Source: Ruegeria sp. HKCCA6707
GTDB taxonomy: Bacteria; Pseudomonadota; Alphaproteobacteria; Rhodobacterales; Rhodobacteraceae
Assembly: GCF_013033515.1 (NCBI RefSeq)
Contig: NZ_WQEG01000001.1
Span: 248,001 to 312,000 of the forward strand
Length of the DNA stretch: 64,000 nucleotides
Direction: 5' to 3'
Part shown: positions 46,547-56,490 of the stretch, one piece after another
Numbering within the stretch: the first letter of the stretch is position 1
Layout of the letters: the number at the start of each line of letters is the position of its first letter
Program-made: the position numbers and the translations under genes
The notes under the pieces: model-generated
Seen by the model: only the letters and a program-made list of their open reading frames with translations
Databases searched by the model: none
What the model was told of the DNA's origin: nothing

Positions 46547-47296
46547 TTAGCCTTGAACCTTGGTATAGGTCCCCTCACCTGCCAGGATGCCACGGAAACC
46601 ACCAGGCTCATCCAGACCAAAGACGATCAATGGCAGATTGTTGTCGCGCGCCAAAGCGATAGCCGAGGCGTCCATGACCCGCAGACGTTTGGCCAGAACA
46701 TCGTCATAGGTCACCGTGTCATAGCGTACAGCATCCGCATGAACCTTGGGGTCCTTGTCATAGACACCATCCACCCCGTTCTTACCCATAAAGATCGCCT
46801 CACAGGCCATTTCGTTAGCGCGCAGCGTCGCGGCGGTGTCAGTGGTGAAATAGGGGTTGCCGGTTCCGGCGGCAAAGATGCACACACGTTGTTTTTCCAG
46901 GTGGCGCACGGCGCGGCGACGAATATAGGGCTCGCAGACCTCATCCATGCGGATGGCCGAGATCACCCGGGTGAAAACGCCCACCTCTTCCAGAGCCGAC
47001 TGCATCCCAAGCGCATTCATCACGGTGGCCAGCATGCCCATGTAATCGGCTGTCGTCCGCTCCATCCCCTGTGCCGAGCCGCTTAGTCCGCGAAAGATGT
47101 TGCCGCCCCCGATCACCATGCAGATCTCGACGCCCATATCGTGCACCGACTTCACCTCTTGCGCGATACGTTGCACGGTTGGCGGATGCAGGCCGAATCC
47201 CTGATCCCCCATCAGCGCTTCACCGGATATTTTCAGCATCACGCGTTTATAAGTTGTTTTTGGCGTCTCTGTGGGTTCTGTGGGGGAAAGGCTCAT
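46547..47296 (-). CDS. pyrH: UMP kinase
   Basis: A 249-residue hexameric uridylate kinase. The amino acid kinase fold has [14 protein letters not shown] near the start, [11 protein letters not shown], then [19 protein letters not shown]-like and TDTAATLRA segments. An N-terminal extension of about 17 residues precedes the core. CGGAG lies 6 bases before the ATG. It is divergent from miaA, whose start is 97 bp away. Confidence 0.96.
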   Translation of the reverse strand: MSLSPTEPTETPKTTYKRVMLKISGEALMGDQGFGLHPPTVQRIAQEVKSVHDMGVEICMVIGGGNIFRGLSGSAQGMERTTADYMGMLATVMNALGMQSALEEVGVFTRVISAIRMDEVCEPYIRRRAVRHLEKQRVCIFAAGTGNPYFTTDTAATLRANEMACEAIFMGKNGVDGVYDKDPKVHADAVRYDTVTYDDVLAKRLRVMDASAIALARDNNLPLIVFGLDEPGGFRGILAGEGTYTKVQG

Positions 47297-47393
47297 ATTG
47301 CGCTCCGGGCTGGCACGGGGTTATTTTGCGCGCAAAATGAAGCAAAACACCCGCAGGTTCAATGCGGTTGCAACCGAAGTAAGGCGACCACCA

Positions 47394-48287
47394 ATGGCCG
47401 ATAGCAGCATGACCCGGCTGTGGAAGCAATTGCCAACGATCCCAAAGGACAAACCTGTGCTGATCGCGGGCCCGACCGCTTCGGGAAAATCGGATCTGGC
47501 GCTTGAGATTGCAGAACAGTTTGGCGGTGTGATTGTGAATGCGGATGCCAGTCAGGTCTATGACTGCTGGCGCGTCATTTCAGCCCGCCCTTCAGTCGAG
47601 GATGAGGCCCGCGCGCCACATCGGCTTTATGGCCATATCCGTTATGATCAAGTCTACTCGACCGGTCATTGGCTGCGCGAGGTCACGCCCTTGCTGCACG
47701 GTGGACCGCGCCCCATTATCGTTGGCGGTACTGGCTTGTATTTCACCGCTCTGACCGAAGGCATGGCCGACATTCCACCAATTCCGCCAGAAATCCGGGC
47801 CAAAGCCGATCAGCTTTCCTTGTCGGCGCTGATTGTCGGAGTGGACCTTAAGACGCTGCAAGGCCTGGACAGCAACAACCGTGCGCGGGTTCAACGCGCC
47901 TGGGAAGTTCAGGCTGCCACCGGACGTTCTTTGTCGGATTGGCAGGCCAATACCCCACCGCCGACACTGGCGCTAACCCACACAGTGCCAATTGTTTTTG
48001 ACGTCAAAAAAGACTGGCTTGAGCATCGGATCCGACAGCGTTTCGACAAAATGCTTGATATGGGCGCGTTAGACGAAGTCGCCGCCATGCGTAGCCGGTA
48101 CGACCCGTCGCGCCCGGCTTGCAAGGCGATCGGCGTTCCCGAGCTTATGGCTTACCTTGAAGGTACCATGTCGCTGGATGACGCAAGGGACAGAGCGACG
48201 ATAGCCACACGGCAATTCGCCAAACGGCAGCGCACATGGTTTCGCGCGCGGATGAAGCACTGGCACCGGATAAACCCATTGGGTTGA
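47394..48287 (+). CDS. miaA: tRNA dimethylallyltransferase
   Basis: Adds an isopentenyl group to A37 of tRNAs reading codons starting with U. It is 297 residues. Walker A GPTASGKS is at 26-33, [13 protein letters not shown] follows, and [19 protein letters not shown] and the C-terminal [15 protein letters not shown] are diagnostic. The ATG at 47394 was taken because AAGG precedes it; an ATG 15 bases later is also possible. The tRNA-Ser at 37.1 kb has a GGA anticodon and is not itself a substrate class. Confidence 0.94.
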   Translation: MADSSMTRLWKQLPTIPKDKPVLIAGPTASGKSDLALEIAEQFGGVIVNADASQVYDCWRVISARPSVEDEARAPHRLYGHIRYDQVYSTGHWLREVTPLLHGGPRPIIVGGTGLYFTALTEGMADIPPIPPEIRAKADQLSLSALIVGVDLKTLQGLDSNNRARVQRAWEVQAATGRSLSDWQANTPPPTLALTHTVPIVFDVKKDWLEHRIRQRFDKMLDMGALDEVAAMRSRYDPSRPACKAIGVPELMAYLEGTMSLDDARDRATIATRQFAKRQRTWFRARMKHWHRINPLG

Positions 48288-48617
48288 GGGCCACCAAAAC
48301 CGGCTAATAAATCAAACTGTTACCAGCCCGTCAGACCAACACCTGAAAATCCGGGCAGCACATCTTGTCGACACGCCCCTCAGAAGCCAGACACCGACAT
48401 AGATGTCGCGCTATGGCGCTAACAAAAATTGAGGATGTCGTTTTTGTATCATTGATGTCGATTTCTCACATTGACCTCACGGATTTTCTGGTGCGGAATA
48501 CGGCCATGGGGACGCGTGGAATCCGAAAAACAGAACTGTTGGCGCTGCTGTTGCTCACCCAAGGGTGCGCATAGCGCCGGATTCCACCAAGAACTACCGT
48601 GTCACAGGGAGACATCG
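48288..48617 (+). promoter_or_regulatory. 330-bp intergenic region between miaA and the ABC transporter with folded leader
   Basis: No convincing full gene. GATGTCG occurs three times between about 48400 and 48460. From 48506 a folded segment begins: a 10-bp outer stem 48516-48525/48578-48587 (GTGGAATCCG with CGGATTCCAC). It encloses two hairpins, AACA/TGTT near 48529-48540 and GGCGCT/AGCGCC at 48541-48546/48573-48578, the latter with an inner CACCC/GGGTG. A 22-codon frame (48506-48574, starting [12 protein letters not shown], ending LTQGCA) crosses the same region. Promoter position unresolved. Confidence 0.45.
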
Positions 48618-50288
48618 ATGACTAATCAGACACAAGTTGAAAGCCCGGTCCATTGGGCCGCAGAAATGCATGCCAAGGAATATCGGGACGGCAACCTGAG
48701 CCGCCGTGAATTCATGGCGCGTGTTACTGCTTTGGGCGTTGCGGTACCAACCGCCTATGGCCTGATCGGCCTGCAGACACCCGCTGCCGCGCAAGAGCCG
48801 CAGCGTGGAGGCACCATCCGCTATCAGATGGAAGTACGCGCGCTGAAAGATCCGCGTACCTACGACTGGACGCAGATCGCGACCTACACGGCGGGCTGGC
48901 TGGAGTATCTTGTTGAATACAACAACGACGGTAGCTTTAAGCCAATGCTGCTGGAAAGCTGGGAAGCCAATGAGGACGCCACCGAGTACACTTTGAACGT
49001 GCGCAAAGGCGTAAAGTGGAACAACGGTGATGATTTCACCGCCGAAGACGTGGCTCGTAACATCACCGGCTGGTGCGACGGCGCGCTCGAAGGCAACTCG
49101 ATGGCTTCGCGCATGGCATCGTTGATGGACGAAAGCACACAGCAAGCTGCGGACGGGGCGATCACCGTCGTCGACTCGCACACTGTCAAGCTGAAGTGCA
49201 ACGCGCCGGACATCACCATCATTCCGGGCATGGCCGACTATCCGGCGGCGATTGTGCACAGCAGCTTTGACGCAAATGACATGCTGGGCAACCCGATCGG
49301 CACCGGATTCATGAAGCCCGAAAGCCACGAAGTTGGCGTGAAAGGCGTTCTCGTTCGCAACGAAGATTTCGACTGGTGGGGCTACGAGGCCGGCAAAGGT
49401 GGCTATATCGACCGGATCGAGTTCATCGATTACGGCACCGATCCCGCAGCGTTCCTGGCGGCCTATGAGGCCGAAGAGATCGACATGAACTGGGAATCGG
49501 TTGGCGAATTTGTCGACATTTTCGATGGTATCGGCCTTGTACGCTCGGAAATCCCGTCTGGCTTCACCATCGTCATTCGTCCAAACCAGTTGGCCGAAGA
49601 TGCAGATGGCAACAAGATCTATGGCGACAAACGCGTTCGTCAGGCTTTGGCCATGGCGGTGGACAACGAAGTCTGTCTGGAACTGGGCATGTCCGGCTAT
49701 GGCATCCCGGCCGAGAACTGCCATGTGGGCCCGATGCACCCCGAGTTTGACTCGGCTGTAACGCGCATACCCTATGACCCGGCAGGCGCCAAAGCGCTGA
49801 TGGACGAAGCGGGCATGGGTGATTTCGAGCATGAAGTTCAGTCGATCGACGATGACTGGCGCCGTAATACGACCGCCGCTGTTGTTGCTCAGTTGAACGA
49901 CGCTGGGATCAAGGCCAAGCACACGGTCCTGCCCGGCTCGACCTTCTGGAACGATTGGACGAAATACGCGTTCTCGTCGACCAACTGGAACCACCGCCCG
50001 CTGGGCACGCAGGTTCTAGCGCTGGCCTATAAGTCGGGTGTTGCCTGGAACGAGTCCGGCTTTGCCAACGAAGAGTTCGACACGCTGCTGGCCGAGGCCA
50101 ACTCTCTGGCTGACGTGGATATGCGTCGCGAGGTCATGGCCAAGCTACAGGCGATCATGATCGACGAAGGTGTAACCATCCAGCCGTATTGGCGCACCGC
50201 TATCCGCCACCACCGTGACAATATGGTGGGTGTCGAAAAGCACATCGCGGATCTGCCGCAACTTTATAAGTTCGGCCTTACGTCCTAA
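48618..50288 (+). CDS. Peptide-type ABC transporter substrate-binding protein (family 5)
   Basis: A 556-residue periplasmic binding protein of the SBP_bac_5 (DppA/OppA) family. A Tat signal is evident: [20 protein letters not shown] with twin arginines, then a hydrophobic stretch ending PAAAQ. The mature part starts [12 protein letters not shown]. The ligand domain shows [20 protein letters not shown] and the C-terminal [18 protein letters not shown] precedes the ATG at 48618. Ligand could be oligopeptides or other compounds. It is followed by an attenuator-like hairpin and then permease and ATPase genes. Confidence 0.92.
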   Translation: MTNQTQVESPVHWAAEMHAKEYRDGNLSRREFMARVTALGVAVPTAYGLIGLQTPAAAQEPQRGGTIRYQMEVRALKDPRTYDWTQIATYTAGWLEYLVEYNNDGSFKPMLLESWEANEDATEYTLNVRKGVKWNNGDDFTAEDVARNITGWCDGALEGNSMASRMASLMDESTQQAADGAITVVDSHTVKLKCNAPDITIIPGMADYPAAIVHSSFDANDMLGNPIGTGFMKPESHEVGVKGVLVRNEDFDWWGYEAGKGGYIDRIEFIDYGTDPAAFLAAYEAEEIDMNWESVGEFVDIFDGIGLVRSEIPSGFTIVIRPNQLAEDADGNKIYGDKRVRQALAMAVDNEVCLELGMSGYGIPAENCHVGPMHPEFDSAVTRIPYDPAGAKALMDEAGMGDFEHEVQSIDDDWRRNTTAAVVAQLNDAGIKAKHTVLPGSTFWNDWTKYAFSSTNWNHRPLGTQVLALAYKSGVAWNESGFANEEFDTLLAEANSLADVDMRREVMAKLQAIMIDEGVTIQPYWRTAIRHHRDNMVGVEKHIADLPQLYKFGLTS

Positions 50289-50301
50289 GCCGAAACTTCT
50301 T

Positions 50302-50332
50302 AGCCGCGCCCAAACCCGGGCGCGGCTTTTTT
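50302..50332 (+). terminator. Hairpin with T-run between substrate-binding protein and permease genes
   Basis: A 10-bp stem AGCCGCGCCC/GGGCGCGGCT (50302-50311 and 50318-50327) with an AAACCC loop, then six T. As a partial terminator it would lower permease expression relative to the binding protein, the common pattern in ABC operons. It is followed 81 bp later by the permease gene. Confidence 0.75.
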
Positions 50333-50413
50333 GTCCTGACGACAGCGACCAAAAACAGACAGCGACGCGACAGGTAAAATCAAACCTGCGCCAGCCTACC
50401 AACAGGGGCTAAC

Positions 50414-51460
50414 ATGGGACTTTTTATATTAAGGCGGGTCGGGATCATGCTGCTGACAGCATTGTGCCTGACATTCCTGGTATTTTACCTGACCAATCTA
50501 TATCCCAACCTGGAAAAGCTTGCGAAGACGCAAGGCAACTTCCGCATGTCGGACGAACAGGTTGAAAGCTTTCTTGAAAAAGGCGGCTATCTGCAATCGA
50601 CACCTGTGAAATACGGCGAATGGCTGGGCGTTCTGCCCTCGTATCGGCACACGAACGAGGATGGAACGGTTCAGGGACGTTGTATTCTGCCTGGCCAAAC
50701 GGCGGAAGAATCTCCGAATTTCTGTGGCATCCTGCAAGGATACTGGGGCTACTCCACTGTCTTCAAAGAAGAGGTCTCGACCGTTGTTGGCAACCGCCTG
50801 GCCCTGACCGGGCGGCTGATGTTCTGGGTCATGCTACTGATGGTTCCGTCTGCGCTGATCCTGGGCATTCTGGCGGGTATGAAAGAAGGCTCGGCCACCG
50901 ACCGGACGCTGTCGACCTTTGCCATCACAACGACGGCGACGCCGGAATATGTCTCGGGCGTGATCTTTATCGCGATCTTCACATCATCGGCGGTGGGTTT
51001 GAAATGGTTCAAGGGGACCGCCACGCAGGCGATGGAAAATCCGACTTTCGAGAATTTCTTCTTACCCGTGCTCACCATTGCGCTTTACGGGATGGGCTAT
51101 ATCGCCCGAATGACCCGCGCTTCGATGACCGAGGTGATGACCGCGCAATATATCCGCACCGCGCGGCTGAAGGGCGTGTCTTTCCCCAATATCGTCATGA
51201 AACACGCGCTGCGCAACGCGCTGATCGCCCCCTTCACCGTCATCATGCTGCAGTTCCCATGGCTGCTGAATGGTGTGGTGATCGTCGAGACCCTGTTTAA
51301 CTACAAGGGGTTTGGATGGGCTCTGGTGCAAGCGGCGGGCAACAACGACATTCAGCTTCTGCTGGCGATTTCGGTCGTGTCGGTCTTTGTGGTTCTGGTG
51401 ACGCAGCTGATCTCGGATATCGGCTATGTCTATCTGAACCCACGTATCCGCATTTCATAA
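50414..51460 (+). CDS. ABC transporter permease, DppB type
   Basis: A 348-residue inner-membrane permease with the binding-protein-dependent transport signature. The N-terminus MGLFILRRVGIMLLTALCLTFL is the first helix; a periplasmic loop of about 100 residues follows; the conserved cytoplasmic EAA-like loop is RTARLKGVSFPNIVMKHALRNALIAPFTV. AACAGGGGC precedes the ATG. It pairs with the next permease 13 bp downstream. Confidence 0.93.
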   Translation: MGLFILRRVGIMLLTALCLTFLVFYLTNLYPNLEKLAKTQGNFRMSDEQVESFLEKGGYLQSTPVKYGEWLGVLPSYRHTNEDGTVQGRCILPGQTAEESPNFCGILQGYWGYSTVFKEEVSTVVGNRLALTGRLMFWVMLLMVPSALILGILAGMKEGSATDRTLSTFAITTTATPEYVSGVIFIAIFTSSAVGLKWFKGTATQAMENPTFENFFLPVLTIALYGMGYIARMTRASMTEVMTAQYIRTARLKGVSFPNIVMKHALRNALIAPFTVIMLQFPWLLNGVVIVETLFNYKGFGWALVQAAGNNDIQLLLAISVVSVFVVLVTQLISDIGYVYLNPRIRIS

Positions 51461-51473
51461 GGAGGGTGAGATT

Positions 51474-52937
51474 ATGGACCCATTGACCTGGACCGGCTCA
51501 ATCGCCTTTCTGAACCCCCTGCTGGGGATCGCTCTTGCCATCATGGTTCTGTCCATTCTGGTTTGGATCCTGGCCAGCATCGTGCTGCCAGAGCCACAGA
51601 TGACGGTGAATCCGGATGGCACGCTTACGTCGGGCTCGGGGGTGCGAAACTTTATCCAATCGATGATGCGGCTCAGCTTCCTGGCCAGCGTCGGATTGGG
51701 AGTTGCCTATATCGTGCTGGGTGTTTTGTTGGGCACCGGCGCGGGCATCATCGGTGCGATGTCACAGCAATTCCTGCCCGTTTGGGTGTCACTGATCATC
51801 CTCTACGCCATGTCGATCGCCTATAAGCGCAGGCTGGGCCTTTACGGCAAGCTCTTTGACAGCCCCATCGGCATGATTGGGTTTGGCCTTGTGATGTTCT
51901 GGGTCTTCACCGGCATCTTCGGGGCGATGGATCTGATCGTCACCCATGACCCGCTGTCGCAGGTCTCGGGTATGAAGAACAAGGTGCCTGGCACACCGCT
52001 GCCCGCATCCGAGGACGGGGCTTATGCGTGGTACCTTCTGGGTGGCGACAACCTGGCGCGCGATGTATTCAGCCGGATGGTCAAAGGTGCCTGGATTGTG
52101 GTGCAAATCGCACCGCTGGCGACCATGTTTGCCTTCATGATCGGGATTACGCTGGGTTTGCCCGCAGGGTATTACGGAGGGCGACTGGATACGCTTCTGT
52201 CCTTCCTGGCCAACCTGATCCTGGCCTTCCCGGTGATCTTGCTGTTCTATCTGCTGGTCACGCCCGAAATCGTGGCAACAGGTGTGCCGAACTATATGGC
52301 GGCCATTTTGTTCGTGTTCCCGATCATCTTCCTGGGTGTTCTGCTGAATTCACGCTATTACACACGCCCGAAATTCCGAACGCCTTTGCTGATCGGAGTT
52401 CTGGGCGTTGCGGGATGGCTTTATTTGTCGCTGATCTCGACGGGGGGCTATGTCATCGACACGGATGACTACCGCATTTGGGGTTTGCCCACGCCTCTGG
52501 ATCTGTTCGATATTCCCGGTGGTATACTGGTGGTCTTTGTGTCGGTGGTCTTTGTGAACTCACCCACCGTGTTCCGCATCGTGCGCGGCCTGGCGCTGGA
52601 CATCAAAACCCGCGACTATGTGGCCGCGGCACAGACCCGGGGTGAAGGGCCGTGGTACATCATGCTGTGGGAGATTCTGCCCAACGCGCGGGGCCCGCTG
52701 ATCGTCGATTTCTGCCTGCGCATTGGCTATACCACGATCCTTCTGGGCACATTGGGGTTCTTTGGGCTTGGCCTGCCACCCGAGAGCCCTGATTGGGGGT
52801 CAACGATCAACGAAGGGCGCAAGCTCTTGTCGATCTATCTGCACCCTGCCCTTCCACCTGCTCTTGCCTTGTTGTCGCTGGTTCTGGGTTTGAACCTGCT
52901 GGCCGATGGCCTGCGCGAGGAAAGTCTGAAGGATTGA
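51474..52937 (+). CDS. ABC transporter permease, DppC type, unusually long
   Basis: A 487-residue permease. Usual DppC proteins are about 280-310. Here an extra N-terminal region of about 130 residues has three membrane segments, and a further stretch of about 100 residues is inserted within the core between NLILAFPVILLF and the EAA-like loop RDYVAAAQTRGEGPWYIMLWEILPNARGP. The core otherwise looks intact. AAGGAGG precedes the ATG, with 13 bp to the first permease. The additions may reflect a specific partner or substrate. Confidence 0.9.
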   Translation: MDPLTWTGSIAFLNPLLGIALAIMVLSILVWILASIVLPEPQMTVNPDGTLTSGSGVRNFIQSMMRLSFLASVGLGVAYIVLGVLLGTGAGIIGAMSQQFLPVWVSLIILYAMSIAYKRRLGLYGKLFDSPIGMIGFGLVMFWVFTGIFGAMDLIVTHDPLSQVSGMKNKVPGTPLPASEDGAYAWYLLGGDNLARDVFSRMVKGAWIVVQIAPLATMFAFMIGITLGLPAGYYGGRLDTLLSFLANLILAFPVILLFYLLVTPEIVATGVPNYMAAILFVFPIIFLGVLLNSRYYTRPKFRTPLLIGVLGVAGWLYLSLISTGGYVIDTDDYRIWGLPTPLDLFDIPGGILVVFVSVVFVNSPTVFRIVRGLALDIKTRDYVAAAQTRGEGPWYIMLWEILPNARGPLIVDFCLRIGYTTILLGTLGFFGLGLPPESPDWGSTINEGRKLLSIYLHPALPPALALLSLVLGLNLLADGLREESLKD

Positions 52938-52948
52938 TGTGATCTGTG

Positions 52949-52994
52949 CTGGGGGTTCTGCCCCCAGACCCCGGGATATTTTTAGCCAGATGAA
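52949..52994. repeat. Roseobacter-type intergenic repeat (GGGATATTTTTAGCCAGATGAA class)
   Basis: Palindrome CTGGGGG/CCCCCAG (52949-52955 and 52961-52967) followed by ACCCCGGGATATTTTTAG and CCAGATGAA. I recall this hairpin plus trailer as a short element repeated in intergenic spaces of many Rhodobacterales genomes; this is recollection, not a search. It lies between the long permease and the ATPase gene, inside the operon, so it may affect mRNA stability or processing. Confidence 0.6.
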
Positions 52995-53027
52995 TGGGAT
53001 CCCCGCATCTGGTGAGGAGACGGCAAG

Positions 53028-55115
53028 ATGAACAAAATGGCGGATTATGATGGCCCGATCTTGGAGATCGATAAGCTTTCGATTTCGTTTTTCACCCGGC
53101 TGAGAGAAATTCCCGCTGTTATGGATTTCTCGGTAAGCGTGCAGCCCGGTGAGGCTGTCGGGCTGGTCGGGGAATCGGGGTGCGGCAAATCCACCGTGGC
53201 TCTGGGCGTCATGCAGGATCTGGGCAAGAACGGTCGCATTGTTGGTGGATCAATCAAGTTCAAAGGCCGCGATCTGGGCGAGATGACCACCGAAGAGCTG
53301 CGCGACATTCGCGGCAATGAGATCGCCATGATCTATCAGGAACCGATGGCCTCGCTGAACCCGGCGATGAAGATCGGCAAGCAGTTGATGGAAGTGCCGA
53401 TGATCCACGAGGGTGTCGGCGCGGAAGAAGCCTATGCCCGCGCGTTGGAGGTTGTCACCGATGTGCGCCTGCCCGACCCTGAGCGGATGCTGAACTCGTT
53501 CCCGCATCAATTATCTGGTGGTCAGCAGCAGCGGATCGTAATCGCGATGGCGCTGATGTCGAAGCCTGCGCTTTTGATCCTGGATGAGCCGACAACCGCG
53601 CTGGACGTGACGGTCGAGGCCGCCGTGGTCGAACTGGTCAAGGATCTGGGCAAGAAATACGGCACCTCAATGCTGTTTATCTCGCACAACCTGGGTCTGG
53701 TTCTGGAAACCTGTGACCGGCTGTGCGTGATGTATTCGGGTGAAGCGGTCGAGCGCGGCTCGATCAAGGATGTATTTGACGACATGCAGCACCCTTATAC
53801 GCAGGCGCTGTTCCGGTCGATCCCGTTGCCTGGGGCAGACAAGAACGCGCGTCCTCTGGTGGCAATTCCAGGCAACTTCCCCCTGCCCCACGAGCGCCCG
53901 CCGGGATGCAATTTTGGTCCGCGCTGCGACTATTTCGAAGAAGGGCGCTGCGACGCCAAGGACATTCTGATGGAGGCCGTGCCGGGCAATGATCGCCACC
54001 ACACGCGCTGTCTGAAGTTTCAGGAGATTGACTGGAACGCGCCGATCACCGTGGGCGAGCAGAAAGAAAAGGCCGAGATCGGCCGAACCGTTCTGAAGAT
54101 GGACAACCTCAAGAAATATTACGAGGTAGCTGCGAACGCCCTGTTCGGTGGGGGTGCGACCAAGGTGGTCAAGGCCAATGAGACCCTCAGCTTTGAGGCG
54201 CATGAATCCGAGACGCTGGCCATTGTTGGCGAGTCCGGTTGTGGCAAGTCGACCTTTGCCAAGGTGTTGATGGGGTTGGAAACGGCCACCGATGGCCAGA
54301 TCCTGCTGGACAATCGCAATATCGAAGCGGTGCCGATTGAGGAGCGCGACGCCAAAACCGTGGGCGAAGTGCAAATGGTGTTTCAGAACCCCTTTGACAC
54401 GCTGAACCCGTCGATGACGGTGGGCCGTCAGATCATCCGGGCATTGGAAATCTTTGGCGTCGGAGAGTCTGAGGCGGACCGGAAGAAACGGATGCTTGAA
54501 CTGTTGGATCTGGTCAAGCTGCCCCGCGCCTTCGCTGATCGCATGCCACGTCAGTTGTCGGGTGGGCAAAAACAACGTGTGGGCATCGCCCGAGCCTTTG
54601 CCGGGGATGCGCGGATTGTGGTGGCTGACGAACCGGTCTCGGCCCTCGACGTATCGGTGCAGGCGGCTGTGACCGATCTGTTGATGGAAATCCAGCGCGA
54701 GCAGAAAACCACGCTGCTCTTCATCAGCCACGACCTGTCCATTGTACGCTATCTCAGCGACCGGGTGATGGTCATGTATCTGGGCCATGTGGTCGAGTTG
54801 GGCACAACCGATCAGGTCTTTGCCCCGCCCTATCACCCCTATACCGAAGCGTTGCTGAGCGCGGTTCCAATTGCCGATACCTCTGTCGAGAAACAGCATA
54901 TCGTGCTTGAAGGCGATATCCCGTCGGCCATGAACCCACCGCCGGGTTGCCCGTTCCAGACACGCTGCCGCTGGAAATCCGAAGTTCCGGACGGGCGCTG
55001 TGAATCTCATGTCCCTCCGGTACAGACCCTAGCGGATGGCCATCAGGTCAAATGTCACCTCTCTGAGGACATCCTGGCGCGCATGGAGCCGGTGATCAAA
55101 GTCGCGGCAGAGTAA
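53028..55115 (+). CDS. ABC transporter ATP-binding protein with two fused nucleotide-binding domains (DppD-DppF type)
   Basis: A 695-residue protein with two complete ATPase domains in one chain. Domain 1 has Walker A GESGCGKST at 48-56 and signature LSGGQQQR. Domain 2 (from about residue 355) repeats GESGCGKST and LSGGQKQR, with Walker B segments in both. Each domain is followed by an oligopeptide/dipeptide-type C-terminal region with cysteines (PPGCNFGPRC and PPGCPFQTRC) that may bind iron-sulfur. It energises the two permeases upstream. Ends at a strong terminator. Confidence 0.94.
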   Translation: MNKMADYDGPILEIDKLSISFFTRLREIPAVMDFSVSVQPGEAVGLVGESGCGKSTVALGVMQDLGKNGRIVGGSIKFKGRDLGEMTTEELRDIRGNEIAMIYQEPMASLNPAMKIGKQLMEVPMIHEGVGAEEAYARALEVVTDVRLPDPERMLNSFPHQLSGGQQQRIVIAMALMSKPALLILDEPTTALDVTVEAAVVELVKDLGKKYGTSMLFISHNLGLVLETCDRLCVMYSGEAVERGSIKDVFDDMQHPYTQALFRSIPLPGADKNARPLVAIPGNFPLPHERPPGCNFGPRCDYFEEGRCDAKDILMEAVPGNDRHHTRCLKFQEIDWNAPITVGEQKEKAEIGRTVLKMDNLKKYYEVAANALFGGGATKVVKANETLSFEAHESETLAIVGESGCGKSTFAKVLMGLETATDGQILLDNRNIEAVPIEERDAKTVGEVQMVFQNPFDTLNPSMTVGRQIIRALEIFGVGESEADRKKRMLELLDLVKLPRAFADRMPRQLSGGQKQRVGIARAFAGDARIVVADEPVSALDVSVQAAVTDLLMEIQREQKTTLLFISHDLSIVRYLSDRVMVMYLGHVVELGTTDQVFAPPYHPYTEALLSAVPIADTSVEKQHIVLEGDIPSAMNPPPGCPFQTRCRWKSEVPDGRCESHVPPVQTLADGHQVKCHLSEDILARMEPVIKVAAE

Positions 55116-55123
55116 GGGCAAAT

Positions 55124-55149
55124 AAGGCCGGTTTTCAGACCGGCCTTTT
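55124..55149 (+). terminator. Rho-independent terminator of the ABC transporter operon
   Basis: A stem of about nine base pairs, AAGGCCGGT/ACCGGCCTT (55124-55132 with 55139-55147), with a short TTTCAG loop; the T-run overlaps the right arm and ends near 55149. It lies 9 bp after the ATPase stop and before the convergent lytic transglycosylase gene; it could work in both directions. Confidence 0.75.
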
Positions 55150-55195
55150 CCCACAAAATCCAAAACTGCGTTGAAATCGCATTGGTCTGGCGCGG

Positions 55196-55774
55196 TTAGC
55201 TGCCCCAGATCACTCGTACATAGTTCTGGGTTTCTTTGTACGGGGGAATGCCACCATATTTCTCGACCGCTTTTGGGCCTGCGTTATAAGCGGCCAATGC
55301 CAGTGGCCAGGATTTGAACTTGCGATATTGCCAGGACAGATACCGCGCCCCGCCTTCAAGGTTCTCAAGCGGATCATGAGGATTCACACCCAAAAGCCGA
55401 GCGGTTTGCGGCATCAGTTGCGCCAACCCCAGCGCACCCTTGTGCGATACGGCTTGCGGGTTCCAGCCGCTTTCCTGCTGAACCAAACGCAAAAACAGCT
55501 CTTCAGGAACATTGTGCTGGCGGGCGAATTTGCGCGCGTGTTCAAGATATTGGCCTTTGTAGTTGCCGTTGTATCTTTTAACCAAGGCGCTGCGTTGCGT
55601 TTTCGGCTTCAGCCGTTCAGAGTCGCGATATTGGCTTGCGGCCCGACCATCGAGCACTTTGGACTGTTTCAGAAATATGTCCTTGCGGCTTTTGCTGGAC
55701 AAGGTTTGCGCGTGCGCAATGACCGTTGTCATGCACAGGGCCAGGACAGAGAACCCGCCAACCAGATACCGCAT
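55196..55774 (-). CDS. Lytic transglycosylase (SLT domain)
   Basis: A 192-residue secreted murein hydrolase. The signal peptide [22 protein letters not shown] is followed by a basic linker and an SLT domain with the catalytic glutamate in [15 protein letters not shown]. Then come [17 protein letters not shown], the substrate groove [16 protein letters not shown], and [15 protein letters not shown]. Cleaves peptidoglycan with 1,6-anhydro product. The ATG at 55774 is preferred; a longer frame adds 22 residues before the signal. Confidence 0.92.
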   Translation of the reverse strand: MRYLVGGFSVLALCMTTVIAHAQTLSSKSRKDIFLKQSKVLDGRAASQYRDSERLKPKTQRSALVKRYNGNYKGQYLEHARKFARQHNVPEELFLRLVQQESGWNPQAVSHKGALGLAQLMPQTARLLGVNPHDPLENLEGGARYLSWQYRKFKSWPLALAAYNAGPKAVEKYGGIPPYKETQNYVRVIWGS

Positions 55775-55980
55775 CAAAGCTATTCCTGCTCGCTCAAAAA
55801 CTTCGTGGATTATAGGTATCGCGGCTGAAAATGAAAGCATGGTTAAGCGATCGCTAAGATTTTGCGGTTCACAGTTGCCTGATGAACCAGTGTTTCAACA
55901 GCGCTTCAGGCCGTATAGGGTCAGGGCGGAAAAACGCGCCAGATTCGGGCGCGATGAGACAAAACAGAACGAGGGAAGTT

Positions 55981-56472
55981 ATGGCGGGCTCAGTCAACAA
56001 GGTCATTTTGGTTGGAAATCTCGGCCGAGACCCAGAGGTTCGGTCTTTCCAGAATGGCGGCAAAGTATGCAACCTGCGCATTGCCACATCCGAGAACTGG
56101 AAAGACCGCAACACAGGCGAACGGCGCGAACGCACGGAATGGCATTCGGTTGCAATCTTCTCGGAACCGCTGGCCCGCCTCGCCGAGCAATATCTGCGCA
56201 AGGGCAGCAAGGTTTATATCGAAGGCCAGTTGGAAACCCGCAAATGGCAAGACCAGTCCGGCCAGGATCGCTATTCGACCGAAGTGGTTCTGCGCCCCTA
56301 TCGTGGTGAACTGACTTTGCTTGACAGTCGAGGTGGCGAAGGTGGCGGCGCGTCGGGCGGCTATGGCGGCGGCGGACAGGCCGGTGGTGGCTATGGCGAC
56401 CCTTACGGCGCGCCGTCCAGCGCCCCTGCACCCGCGTCGCGCGGGATTGATGACGACGAGATCCCGTTCTAA
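55981..56472 (+). CDS. ssb: Single-stranded DNA-binding protein
   Basis: A 163-residue SSB. The OB-fold (1-110) starts [20 protein letters not shown] and contains the conserved [20 protein letters not shown]. The glycine-rich middle (about 118-140) is followed by an acidic tail ending DDDEIPF, the canonical partner-binding tip. GAGGGA precedes the ATG at 55981. I see no clear LexA box. The M50 protease gene follows 18 bp later. Confidence 0.97.
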   Translation: MAGSVNKVILVGNLGRDPEVRSFQNGGKVCNLRIATSENWKDRNTGERRERTEWHSVAIFSEPLARLAEQYLRKGSKVYIEGQLETRKWQDQSGQDRYSTEVVLRPYRGELTLLDSRGGEGGGASGGYGGGGQAGGGYGDPYGAPSSAPAPASRGIDDDEIPF

Positions 56473-56490
56473 CCCAAACGGAGACGATCA

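Noticed and set aside
55866-55888. GGTTCA-N11-TGAACC inverted repeat before ssb as an SOS operator
   Set aside because: Alphaproteobacterial LexA sites are direct repeats GTTC-N7-GTTC; this inverted form with 11-base spacing does not match.
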